DNA of 64,000 nucleotides from Hexactinellida sp. DTS-2022 (taxonomy: Eukaryota; Porifera; Hexactinellida), in contig JAPNXP010000003.1 of assembly GCA_028753945.1 (NCBI GenBank), forward strand, positions 5,580,001 to 5,644,000, in the 5' to 3' direction. The translations under genes were made by a program, and so were the position numbers. Shown in pieces: positions 21,817 through 33,178 of the stretch; position 1 is the first letter of the stretch; the number at the start of each line of letters is the position of its first letter. A model generated the notes under the pieces. It worked only from the letters and a program-made list of their open reading frames with translations, searched no databases and was not told where the DNA came from.

Positions 21817-24800
21817 CTAGTTACCTTTGATTAGTCGGTATAAGCTGAATTTATTGCTATTTTCTTCCGAGTTCACTTCAAATAGGTATGCGAGACAAAG
21901 TAGAGTTTCCTGTGTGTCTCTATCGCTAACCACCTAAGTGAATAACAAGTTATAACAGCAATTCTGTTTGTTCAATTGGTAAATTCAAGGTAAATGAACT
22001 TGTATTAAAATAACGAAATAAACAGTAATCTAACCAACATCTAATATATGTATTATGCTGTGTTGTTGTTTACGAATTCTTTATAAACAAATCAAAACAA
22101 CTTTCGCAATTTATACTAATCAGAAGATTGTATAAGTCTTAACCAAAGTTCTCATCCAATGTTCGTACTAACGAATATAATGTAGTATAACTTCCAATTG
22201 AATTTAACATAAGAGCTTCCTTATACATTTGTAGACGGTCTACATATAAGTTATTTCTTAAAATAAATGCCTTGTAGTTAGTAGATAGTTACAATTCCCT
22301 AATATAATAACAAGTAATTCTTAGTGTGCCTTTCTCAAGGTCAGATTTTGTACAAAAATAAAACTAATATACAAAATGTGCCTTACTAGTAAACAAATAG
22401 TAGTATACTATATTCTATCAGGTTAATTTGAAATCTGTATAGGGAAATTTATCTTCGCTACAAGTCAATACAGCTTAATTATCAAATGAATAGATGTACA
22501 GTAGAACCTGCATAATCCGGAATTCAGCACTTTTCCCCTATCCCAACGGGTGTCGAATTAGACATGTTTTACTTTATGCTATTCTAATGTTACAGTTATA
22601 TTATATGTAATAGCTTCTATGTTTCAGAAATGACCTGAAACGAATTCTGCTTAACTTTAAGTCAATGGATTAGGTTCCATAGTACTTTAACAATATAATT
22701 ATGCGAAATTCCTACAACATCAAATTGAATCTAGGTATCTTTAAGTGGCTATGATAAATCATTAAAGTCAGGGAATCCCTAACTTATGTTAGTGGCAATT
22801 ATATGGCAAATGACATTGTTTAATGGCGATTTCGTTTCGTAACCATAGAAACAAGTATTAATCAGACCGAATAAAGTACTTGTTTTTAACGTGGCTATTG
22901 TTATAAGGTTAGAGTGCAAATAGGGGACTTGTTACATTCCTTTAAACCCGTTGAATCTCTTTAATTGTAGATAATGACTTTCGTAGTAGAACTACTTTAA
23001 AGGCATCCTTACCAAGTTTCTAAAATCTGTTTTTATCCTGGATTATTGTGAATGTGCTCTTCTTTCCAGAAGAGAGTAAATATGAAACTACGTACATGTA
23101 TGTATTATTAGATAGGCTAAATTTATCTTTTGTTGTTAGAAGTGTTACAAGTTTGCTATCATTATAGAACTATTTGTAATGGTTCTCATTGCTAGACTTT
23201 TCTATGAGAAAAGATACCAAACAAGATGAAAGCCACTAGATGCAAAGTATCAGCAGCTGATTGTCGTTGTTTCTTTAGTCTAATGCTATCTCTATCTGTA
23301 ATCGCTACTTAAATGCTGCCCCATCTATAATGCGTGAGATAGGACATTTCGTCTGTTAATAACGGCCAGAAATCATGGTCAATTAGTAAATAATTAAACA
23401 CAATATTTATGTTTCTTTTCAATATAACATCCGTTCGTAAGGTTAACTTTTGATGTTAAAAAAGTCCCTGAAATTACATTAGAAAAGGTGATGGCCGATA
23501 TATATAAGTAACCCTCGTTTAAACCTAAATTAATTGATATGTGCAAATCGCTGTCACACTACTCACTTGTAAAATAGTGAAATGTTCTAGGACGTTGTTC
23601 ATCATGTAGTTTTCAGGTAGATGGTAGAGTCTCTGTATGAAATTGAGAATGTATTCGCACATGGGAGATCTGTTGATACGGTACACGAAACTTCCATTCT
23701 CGAATTTAGCATATTCCGTCTAAATAAATTCATGGATATATAAAGAGCATCCTTATATATAGACGGTCTATAAAAGCACATACAAATAAGCAAAAAATTG
23801 TAGATCGTCTATAAATTATGTAGACCAAAAGCCCTGCCGTCTATGGGTAATACTATCTTATATGTAAGAAAACCTGGTATAGAAATAGACGGTCTACATA
23901 TAAGTTATTTCATAAATAAAATACATTTGAGAAAAGTTTGGATTTAAGTCCATGGTACTTACTTCAACTTTCTCAACAACTTGTGTACCAAACGAACAGA
24001 CTTTAGTCGAACATGTAATCGTTCTATTTTCTGTTCCATCAAATCTAATAATGAGTATACATGTAATATATACGTACTAGTAATAATTACGGCAAAATGA
24101 ATAGATTAGGAATTTAGCTTTTAGCAAATTCTGTAAAGTAATTGGAGGTTTATAATGAGTCACCAATTTCATTCCACTATCTTAGAAATGTTATAAAAAT
24201 TTGGTTCTTGTTTTTCAACGCTAAAAATACGGGATTCTACTTTGTTTTTTCATCCATTTCATTGATACATGGGACCCGTTAGTACTGTTGCATTACAGTA
24301 CTTTATTATAGTTTTTATTGAAGGCATAATACAGAATTAAAGGGTGAGACAGTACAGTGTACCTATCTTTCGATTTAACAGTATTAGTTGCACACTGTGT
24401 TAATATAGCGACTATACTTACCTGCTGGATACGCCATAGAAACAATTCGTCTCTTCGATGAGTGGGGTGTTAACGTTGCCCCAAAACTTGACTAGGAAGA
24501 ATGCGTGTTGAGGTCCCTTGTCGTACAAGTCTTTGAGACCGCCAGTCTTCTCAGGGAACTTGTCCCAAATGTGGGAAATGTCTATCGTCTAAACACATAT
24601 TATCAGTACTTATAACAATAATAGTAATAGTAATTATAATACAGTAGAAGTCGGTTAGTACGTACCCCCCGGGAGATAATAATTAGAATGTATTATCCAA
24701 GTGAACGTACTAACCTAGTTGACACTACATATAAATTGACAAACTTTGTATACAAGTTAGTTACTACTAAGCCGAAGTACGTACTAACCAAGTTCTACTG

Positions 24801-27800
24801 TATGTGATTATGTTAATATAAAGTGTTATAAGACGTGTATCGTTATAAAGATATTGTGAAGCCTCGTTGAGTATTAATACAGGTTACAAGATACCCTCGC
24901 TAATCCAACCATAGGTTTGTAGTAGAAATTTTGTTGAAAGAAAAACAATTTTATAAAACATTTCACAATATGGTATTTGGCCGACCCACTGTTCGGATTA
25001 GCGAGGATGTATTTTGTTTGGTCGCTTTGTAAATATTCACCTCCATATCTAGATCATTGAAGTTTGGTTCCACAATTTGTGCTAAAATATGCTTTCTTGG
25101 CTAAAGTAAGACAAATGTGTATAAAATCATATTTATAGATTAAAATATTACAAAACCCAACTTACTGTGTCTGATTGATTGGATTGAGATTCTATGAAAG
25201 CAGAGAACTCGACGAGTTTGAGTGGCTACACAATACATTATTTAACTGGGGCTGAAACGAATATACCGAATGCCGGTTATAAGAATATCGTGTTAGGCTG
25301 AAACGAATCTTCGTTCATTTCTTTTGGACAACAACATGGTTTCGTATTAGATTGGAGAGATCTTAAATGTAAATTCCTACTGTTTTAATGTCTATTTGTG
25401 TCTAATACACTTTGTACTGTGATTAAATTATTGTCACATTAACAAAAAACTATTTTCCATAGAATTTGAGTTTTAAAGCTTAGTAATCAAAACGAATGAA
25501 TATTCGTTCGTTTAGAAAAAGGTTCGTTCGTTACATTTCAAATATTCGTTTCAGCCCTATATAACGTTGCATATCATTTTTATTTGTATTAATTCGGTAT
25601 TCCTTACCAGCTCTGGAGGAGATTGTTGTGGCATTTGATTTGCAATTCTATCTTGCAGATGGTTCGTTCCTTCAATTGGAGATTGACTCTGTACACAAAT
25701 TAAAAATTAAATAAACAGTAAACAAATAATGCAAACTATTCGTTAAAAGACATTAAACACATAAACATTCAGTAGAACCTCGTTAGGACGAACACCAAGG
25801 GACCGTCAAAATGCGTTCGCCTTTTCCGGAATTCGTATTAACCAATATAATTTGGATTGAAAAGGATTTGAAGGGGACTGAAATAGTGTTCGTATTAACC
25901 GTGTTCATATTAACAAGGTTCTACTGTAGTTAATATTTTTCATTACTTAATTATTACAATCGTGAACAAATAAATCAAATTAAGGAGGTTGTTTATATGT
26001 ACGTATTGCGATTATTTTTTACATTTATCTAGTTTCTATATATTCACAGTAAACCGGATATATAGGGACTCCATATAAATGGAGAGTCGAATAGTTATTA
26101 ATAATTATTGCCCTTTAATATTAATAATAATAATAATAATAATAAAGCAACTCTATAAGTATATTTATTATTTATTATTTTGTAATGAAGCCCACATTTA
26201 ATAATAATTTATAAATATTTTAGTTAGGTGCATGGTAGTAAATGCATTTAATACTTCCTTTTAGGAAGAATAGTTCGGAATATATTTCTTTAAAGTGTAC
26301 GAGCAAAATATCTGAAATATTTGGATAAAGTAACCCTACACTAATCGATTAAATAATTTAAATTCATAAAAATAGCTAACATTCTACAGAAAATAAGAAT
26401 TAATGGATTTAATCGATTCTCTATTTCAGATATCTGAATTATTTTTAATGAAAGATAATTTATCCACACAGAAAATATACGTAAGGGATAAAGAGGCTCA
26501 CACTAAATGAAACCATTTAGGAAGAACTCATGTTCTTAAAAAATTATCAGAAAACCTACATAGTTATTGCTTTGGGTTTTAGAAAACTTAAATTACTTGA
26601 TCACTATTTATTATTATTTTGTTATCAATTTTTGATCTCTTTTATTCAGAAGAAGCTATATTATAATAGACCAATTAAAATACTCTTTATGTCATATGCA
26701 TGTGAGTTTGAAATGTAATTTGGTATTCCGGATTTAATTCATAAATACGGGTGGAAATCATATTTTTAACATATTAGTTAAGTATCTGTTGATTTAATGA
26801 TAGACATTGTAAAAAGTGAATAATAGAACTTAGTGGAATATTTAATTTATGGGCTTACTTGCATATACCGCCCAACACCTTTAATATCAAAACCGCTTCG
26901 CAAAGGGGAATTTTTGATATATATAAATGACCTTGCCAGGCATGTTAATTACATTAGAAAAGGTGTGGGCCGATACATAAGTAATCCAATTGCTTATTGG
27001 GTCAGGGTATAGTGTTACCTGATTGGTTAGGATTGGAGATGTAACTGTAGCTTTTCCTGAATCCAAAGTAACTGAGGAAGGTGGGCCAGTTACCTATAGA
27101 ATTAATTAATCTATAGTATGAATCCATAACGGGATAGTAATGTAGGCAGTGTATTATACAGCCATTTATAAATACGCTCCTAATCCTGGTCTGATCCAAT
27201 TTTCAAAAATCACAAATTAATGTTACGGTATGGGAGAGGATTCCAAATTTTCGCGTCCTAAATTCGAATTCTCCAAAAATCATACTCTAATTCTTTGAAT
27301 GTAGGTAACTACTTACCTGCCCGATTGTAGTTGGATATAGAGATAGAGAAATTGGTATCATGCTTCCACCAATGTTCTGGAAATGTGTGGGTATAGCATG
27401 TTGTTGCTGCACAAGGGCTGCGTGACTTCCTGGATGCCACATCTGCTAATAAATATATTCATTTATACCTGCTCTTAATTGTGAGTTCATTAACTACTTA
27501 CCAAACTTGGTTCTTGTTTAATTGTAATTGGGTTCACTATAAGATCAAAAATAAAATAAAATAATTTATACTAACCACAACTATATAAATTAGTCCATTC
27601 CTTTTGATGTCCATTTTTAAAATAACATAATTGTTGTTCATTATTTAAATAACACAATTGAAGACATGTAGTATTCACCTGGTCCAGTTGTGAACATATG
27701 TGCCATAGGCACAACATTATGAGACGTGGGAAATATATTAACATTAGGTCTGTGTATTGAGCTAGCTGATACAATTTGAGCCGACGACATGCTTGATAGG

Positions 27801-30800
27801 TTTGCCATTGCTTTATCTTTTGCTACAGGATCCTGTTTAGCGGATAAAATTGTAATAAATATACACTATAAGTATAAATAACAGAATTAATTATTACCTT
27901 TATTTTGCCTTGGATTTCCCTAGCTTTCTTTTTTGCTAACACTTGTATGTGACTTGACACCTGTTAACAATATTTTAAATACTAACCAATGGGCAGATCT
28001 AATTTCACTGTATTTATTTTATTATATTAATTTCAATATAAATATTATTGTATACAGTGGTGTAATAATATTATACAGATATACAGTGGAGCCTCCCATA
28101 ACGGACACTCCAAATAGCGGACAACCTCTAAATAACGGACAACCCTCGTGGCACGGATTTATTTATTTTAGCATATGTCTAATAGAAAAGCAACTTCTAA
28201 ATAGCGGACAACCTCTAAATAACGGACAACGGTTCCGGTCCCAAGGTGTCCGTTGTTCAGAGGCTCTACTGTATATATATTGCTCTATTGGCAAGTTATT
28301 TTCAATTCCCAAGCGAGCATTAAATATTAATTCTCTTCCTCTAATAGCAAGTTCGTCTATTAAAAGCAAATTTCGTGCAAAATGCGACTTGCTATTACGC
28401 GAATACCACTGGTGTAGAATAGATCGATATTGCTCTTTGTGACTAATAAAATAAAATCATTTCTGATATATATGTTAGTTAGTTTGTGGAGATGGATACA
28501 TAACTTCATAACGTTAACTTGGTTGCGCAATTTAGCCAGGGAATCTAATCGGTGGCCTCTGTACTAACGAGTAGAGAGTACTTTCAACTACCCACTTAGA
28601 GCAATTATTGGTTATATGATAATCTTACCTATTGATTCTATCAATTCGAAAGCACTTACTTGTTTCCTCGATCTTGATTTGCCAGCCCGCAACTTAATAT
28701 ATCTTGCTATCAGTTCATTTCTACCTATAAACAGTATACAGTTTTAATTTAATGATAAACAACAAAGGGAAACGATAAATACGTAGGTGTCTATTTAGAT
28801 GGCACAATGATGATAAACAAAACACAGAATTAGGTTGTATCTTGATGCATTGTCTATTAAACTAATGGATAATTTGAATATTAATAATAACCTTACATGG
28901 ATACATAACGTAGTTTAAGTATATTCTTACATAGATGATTTTATGTGTCATGATATCGAATATAATCCAACAAGCCCAAATGTAGGTAACTAAATAGAGG
29001 GGCAAGTCTAATTTAATTCTCTGTGAATATAGGTCAATAGTTTAAGGAGGAGTTTGGAAATTATATCACAACGTTGAGACGAACTTTTGTACTCAAATAC
29101 AATTCATTCTTCAGGTTTTATTTTTGCCATCAAGGATAGAAATAAATTCCTTAGGAAATTAATCCTATGATCTTTATTGGGCAGGTATTTATCTGTTTAT
29201 GGAGGAGGGTTAGATAGTGCATCGGTGATCATGGGAGTAAGTGTAATTGTATAATAGAAAAATGTTAATGGATTGTATTACAGCACTTGAGATTGTCTTA
29301 TAATATGTTAGTAAGAAATTCTTTAGGGAGGGGGGATGATTTATATGCTAAGTTTCTTAATATAGGCGTGGACATGTGTATATAGTAAAAATCTAATTTC
29401 ATTACTCCGTCTAAGACTAAAGTTAAAATAGATGTAATAAAATTGATATACTGTATATATTTAGAATTGTAAACTAATCGAATGCTGCAAAAGGGTAACA
29501 ATGGCAAGTATGATGAGATAAATTGTTTTTTCAAGGATTGAAGGAAATAAATTACAGTCGAACCTCGTTAGTACGAACACCAGGGGACCGTCAAAATGTG
29601 TTCGCCTTATCCAGAATTCGTATTAACCGTGTTCGTACTAACGAAGTTTTACTGTATCTATAAATATCACGCGTGTTATTACCATCAATGTGTTAGAAAT
29701 GCGACTGGAAATTATTTGATCTAAAAAGCGCGATCTCCATTATACTTTAAGTGCTTACTCTTAAGAAATATTAATAGAGTACACACAAGATTTGACGTAT
29801 TATTTGTATTCAGTTAAATGTCCCAGCAATGACATACGACACCTGCAAATGAAATTCAATTCAATTCATACTAACAGGAACCTTTAATAGGCAAGCGTGT
29901 AACTAGAACGACACGAAATTGTTCGATCGACCTTTGAATTATAATCTTGCTCTATAGGAAATCTCACAGTGCCATTTAAGATAATATCACAAGCAGATGG
30001 CATCAGATTTGTTTGCTAAGCTATTTAATACAATTACGCAATGCATTACAACATACTCAGCTTTTGTATTGACAACGTCACAAAGCAATTTCTCAGTCAT
30101 TCAGTTGGTAGTTGTATCATTGTTTATGTTTTATACTCTATCGTTATAATTACCGTTGTTTAAATATATTAAGATAATCTTGTTAATGTTCAGAAAAATA
30201 ATTCAACAAAATTATGTCTCGCATGCATAAATACAATTTTCCGATGCAAAGAGTGTATTGAATAACTTTGTAATTGGCTGTGGGGGTAAGCTAATTCCAT
30301 GTAACAAAAAGTAACCAGGAGAGAATTGAATTTTGTCTGTGACATATCCATTTGGGATAAGACGAACCGATAGTACATTATGTCATAATATAAGTTCTGT
30401 TCGCAACTTATTTAATTAGTGCTTAAATGGAATTTTTCTTTGGAGATTTCTGAAACCCGAATAATCCAATTAAAATACAATTTATCTCTGACTGATACCA
30501 GTTCAATTCTTCCTTTGACTATTAAGGAAAAGTGGCCACATTAAAATGGGTTCATGTGAACTGACTCTGCCTTGTACGCATGAACTCATTATCGAAACAA
30601 GTTTGATCATACATTCTTAGTAAAATTATCTTATTGTCAAGTAAACAAGCACAGTTCAATCATTTATAAGTTGTTAATGGGTTATTACATTGAGCCATGT
30701 TTCCGTGACGATTTTCAGATTTATTTTAGGTTTGTGTTATGTTATTGATGATCAAATTAGAATTAAGTTTCCAAAAATTAGAATTGATTTTAATTAATTC

Positions 30801-33178
30801 TATAAAATTTCCATTATTTATAATGGCTTATAGCAATTATATTTGAATTATTTATCACATTTTCCTGAATTTAATAAAGTAAGCAACTACAGTGGAATTG
30901 CTTTATTAGCAACTCCCCTATTAGCAACATTGCTCTATTAGCAACTTATTTAAGTGCCCAAGCGAGCTTTTAATGTTATTTCTGTTCCTCTAATAGCAAC
31001 TTCGCCTATTAGCAACCAAATTTCATGCAAAATGCGAGTTGCTAATAAAGCAATTCCACTGTATTCAAATTGGCAGTCGTTAAAATCTTGTTCAATTATG
31101 ACAACCTCGGAGCTATTATATGATTACTACTTACCATACATTTTCCCCTCATCAGAGAGTATAATTTTACGGCGTCCGCAGGGCGGATATATGGCTAGGG
31201 CCTCTTGGAAACCCTGTTCGATGTCAGGCGACCACACCCCCTCGGCATCGTTAACGCCTGGTGTGTTCGGGTCTGATACGTCAGTTGTGCTTGTGGGCGT
31301 TTGTGGGAGAGAAGTGTTCATCGTGCCATTGTGGGCTTGTGGCCATTCTCCTGCTGCTATTTTGCTTTGAGGCGTATCAGGGGAATCGTCTGAGCCCTAA
31401 TGTAATAGTTAATCCTGTTCCAAACTACAGTAGAACCCGTTAGTACGAACACCAGGGGACTGCCAATTGCGTTCGCTTATACGGAATTAGTATTAACCAA
31501 ATATCATCTGTATTGAAAAGGCTTTGAAGGGGACTGAAATTGTATTGTTTTAACCGTGTTCGTACTAACGAATATGTTAGTTTTATATTTAAATATCGAA
31601 TTAGTTCAAGCTTTGTACAATTTAAATGATAATTATATATTCTACATAATAATGTGAAAGTTTATTTATTTAAAATGTACTACATTTTTAACTCCTACTA
31701 CATTTGTGTTTGTGTTGTCACTATGGTATAAATTCATATTTTTATGTTTGCTGGTAATTAAAAAATTTCTAAACATTTTAAAATACCAGAAGAAAAATTA
31801 ATTAATTAAATTAAATTAAATCAAGATAATCACTAAATTACATATGAATCCCATTCAATTCATTCTGGAATGTTAAATGGTAGGGAGGAATTAAAATGTT
31901 TCTGAATCCATTGATATTTCTACCTTAACAGAGATACACATTCCTAGCATAACCTCACGTTTCTATTAACAAATTTAATGCAAACTGGGGCATTCATAAG
32001 CATTAGACACTCGTTAATACAAACACCAGGGGACCGTCGAAATTTGTTCGTATTATCCGTAAATTCGTATCAACCGGAGTCACTTACTACATTCGTAAAA
32101 GCTATGGGAATTAAACTCATTAACGAATATTTGCCTTATTCCGTGTTAATATTAACAAAAGTTTTCAGTATTTAATCCCTGTATTAACTTGCTGACTTAT
32201 AAATTCCTGTATTTACTTCATGACTTATTAATCCCTGTATTTATTTCCTGACTTATTAATCCCTGTATTTATTTCCTGACTTATTAATCCTGTATTAACT
32301 TCCTGACTTATTAATCCCTGCATACTTACACCATCGGAGTAGTCAATGCTCTGCTGTGAGGCATGGGTTTCCGACATCATAATCTGTCTGTTTATGCCAG
32401 GCCATATTGTATCCCCGTGTAGAGCCAGAGTCGTACCCGTAGGCGTAGCAGGCGTGGAACAGGGTCTGCCTGTTAGTAACTGCGTGGGCGTGAGCTGTAT
32501 CGACTGTTGTGCTTGGGTTAGTATGTTTGAAGGAATCATCATAGATTGGACAGGCTGGGTCGTGGTGGGAGTCAGGGGCTGGGGAGTGCTGTTGGTAGGG
32601 GTATCAGGGTTCTGGTTGTTCCAGTCGTACACCTGGTTAATCGTTTGTGTTTGTGTTGTAGGTGTTGTTGGCTATTAGAGAGATTACATATAACAGTGAG
32701 AGTTGTACAGTAGTAATAGCAGTAGAATGTGCACACTAACTAACTATGTTATTAGCACTTTATTAAATAATAAACACAAATGTATTTAATTTCAAACTGC
32801 TATTCTACCATTAGTATCTCCTGTAGTCTGTAGCTAACTTACATGCATACTCTCATTCCCACTGCCCCTCCTATGTCGCTTTTGTCCAGTGGCCTGTTTC
32901 CATTCAGTTGTCCCTGTATTGAGAGGACTAGACACTATGGTGCAGGGCTCACTCTCGGTCGCGTGGGTCTGCTGAATGAACATAGCCTGAGTGGGCATTG
33001 AGGTGGGAGAGATAACCTTTTGTTTCTGCGATGAGGCGAAAGCAGCGTTCAGGGCAATCGGGTGTGTGGCCATGAGATTTGAGATCGATACGGGGGTGGA
33101 ATGGAGTCCGACCGGTACCTGGTTTATGAGGTGTGTGCCGTACACAAAGGCTGTTGGTAGAACTGTTTCTTCCGCCAT
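21817..33178 (-). CDS. TEAD: TEAD/Scalloped transcription factor
   Basis: This is the DNA-binding partner of YAP/Yorkie in Hippo signalling. Sixteen exons join in phase with consensus splice sites: 33178-32843, 32671-32330, 31396-31135, 28724-28660, 27960-27898, 27832-27679, 27536-27502, 27445-27317, 27093-27019, 25688-25608, 25225-25166, 25100-25041, 24588-24422, 24044-23963, 23719-23567 and 21933-21817. The sum is 2181 nt, or 726 residues plus stop. The TEA DNA-binding domain (about 276-345) has [35 protein letters not shown] and [13 protein letters not shown]. The YAP-binding domain (about 515-726) has [35 protein letters not shown] and a C-terminal YRLIKGN. About 275 Thr/Pro/Gln-rich residues precede the TEA domain, far more than in vertebrate TEADs (about 430 residues in all). 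Exons are not GC-rich. Identity is essentially certain. Confidence 0.95.
23738..23905. mobile_element. MITE family M
   Basis: CATCCTTATATATAGACGGTC at the left and GACGGTCTACATATAAG at the right, with CCCTGCCGTCTATGGGTA inside; matches 47933-48062. Confidence 0.65.
24642..24800. mobile_element. MITE family H (CAGTAGAACTCGGTTAGTACGTAC type)
   Basis: CAGTAGAAGTCGGTTAGTACG / GTACTAACCAAGTTCTACTG inverted ends with repeated (G)TACGTAC words. Confidence 0.8.
24893..25012. mobile_element. Short TIR element (CCTCGCTAATCC type)
   Basis: TACCCTCGCTAATCCAA / TTCGGATTAGCGAGGATGTA inverted ends, about 120 bp, in a TEAD intron. Confidence 0.65.
25770..25926. mobile_element. MITE family A
   Basis: CAGTAGAACCTCGTTAG / TAACAAGGTTCTACTG ends; ACCAAGGGACCGTCAAAATG and CGTATTAACC words, inverted relative to the 15742 copy. 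Confidence 0.85.
26112..26146. repeat. (AAT)n microsatellite
   Basis: About ten uninterrupted AAT units in a TEAD intron. Confidence 0.8.
26852..26990. mobile_element. MITE family L
   Basis: GGGCTTACTTGCATATACCG CCAACACC-type left end and TTAGAAAAGGTGTGGGCCGATAC-type right end. Further remnants near 23430-23515, 34236-34320 and 63350-63470. Confidence 0.6.
27110..27298. mobile_element. TIR element family N
   Basis: CAGCCATTTATAAATACGCTCC and TCCTGGTCTGATCCAATTTTC words are the reverse complement of 53930-53998. Confidence 0.55.
28084..28271. mobile_element. MITE family E (CAGTGGAGCCTCC type)
   Basis: CAGTGGAGCCTCCCATAACGG / CCGTTGTTCAGAGGCTCTACTG ends. The word CTAAATA(A/G)CGGACAAC occurs four times. 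Confidence 0.85.
28272..28422. mobile_element. MITE family F, diverged, abutting family E
   Basis: Matches the 30890-31061 element (TTGCTCTATT, CCCAAGCGAGC, CTAATAGCAA, TGCAAAATGCGA) with decayed ends. Confidence 0.65.
29555..29654. mobile_element. MITE family A, 100-bp deletion derivative
   Basis: CAGTCGAACCTCGTTAGTACG / CGTACTAACGAAGTTTTACTG ends around only 60 bp of core. Confidence 0.85.
30890..31061. mobile_element. MITE family F (CAGTGGAATTGCTTTATTAGC type)
   Basis: CAGTGGAATTGCTTTATTAG / CTAATAAAGCAATTCCACTG perfect 20-bp inverted ends; the word CTATTAGCAAC is repeated about six times. Confidence 0.9.
31428..31575. mobile_element. MITE family A with decayed right end
   Basis: CAGTAGAACCCGTTAGTACG at the left, GTTCGTACTAACGAA at the right, directly upstream of TEAD exon 3. 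Confidence 0.7.
32168..32327. repeat. 28-bp minisatellite beside a TEAD donor
   Basis: About five tandem copies of a 28-bp unit (ATCCCTGTATTTATTTCC + TGACTTATTA) begin within a few bases of the donor after TEAD exon 2. Confidence 0.85.

Noticed and set aside
27933-28442. 169-codon plus-strand frame
   Set aside because: It crosses a TEAD intron and two MITEs; the protein echoes the repeated DNA word (SGQPLNNGQ).
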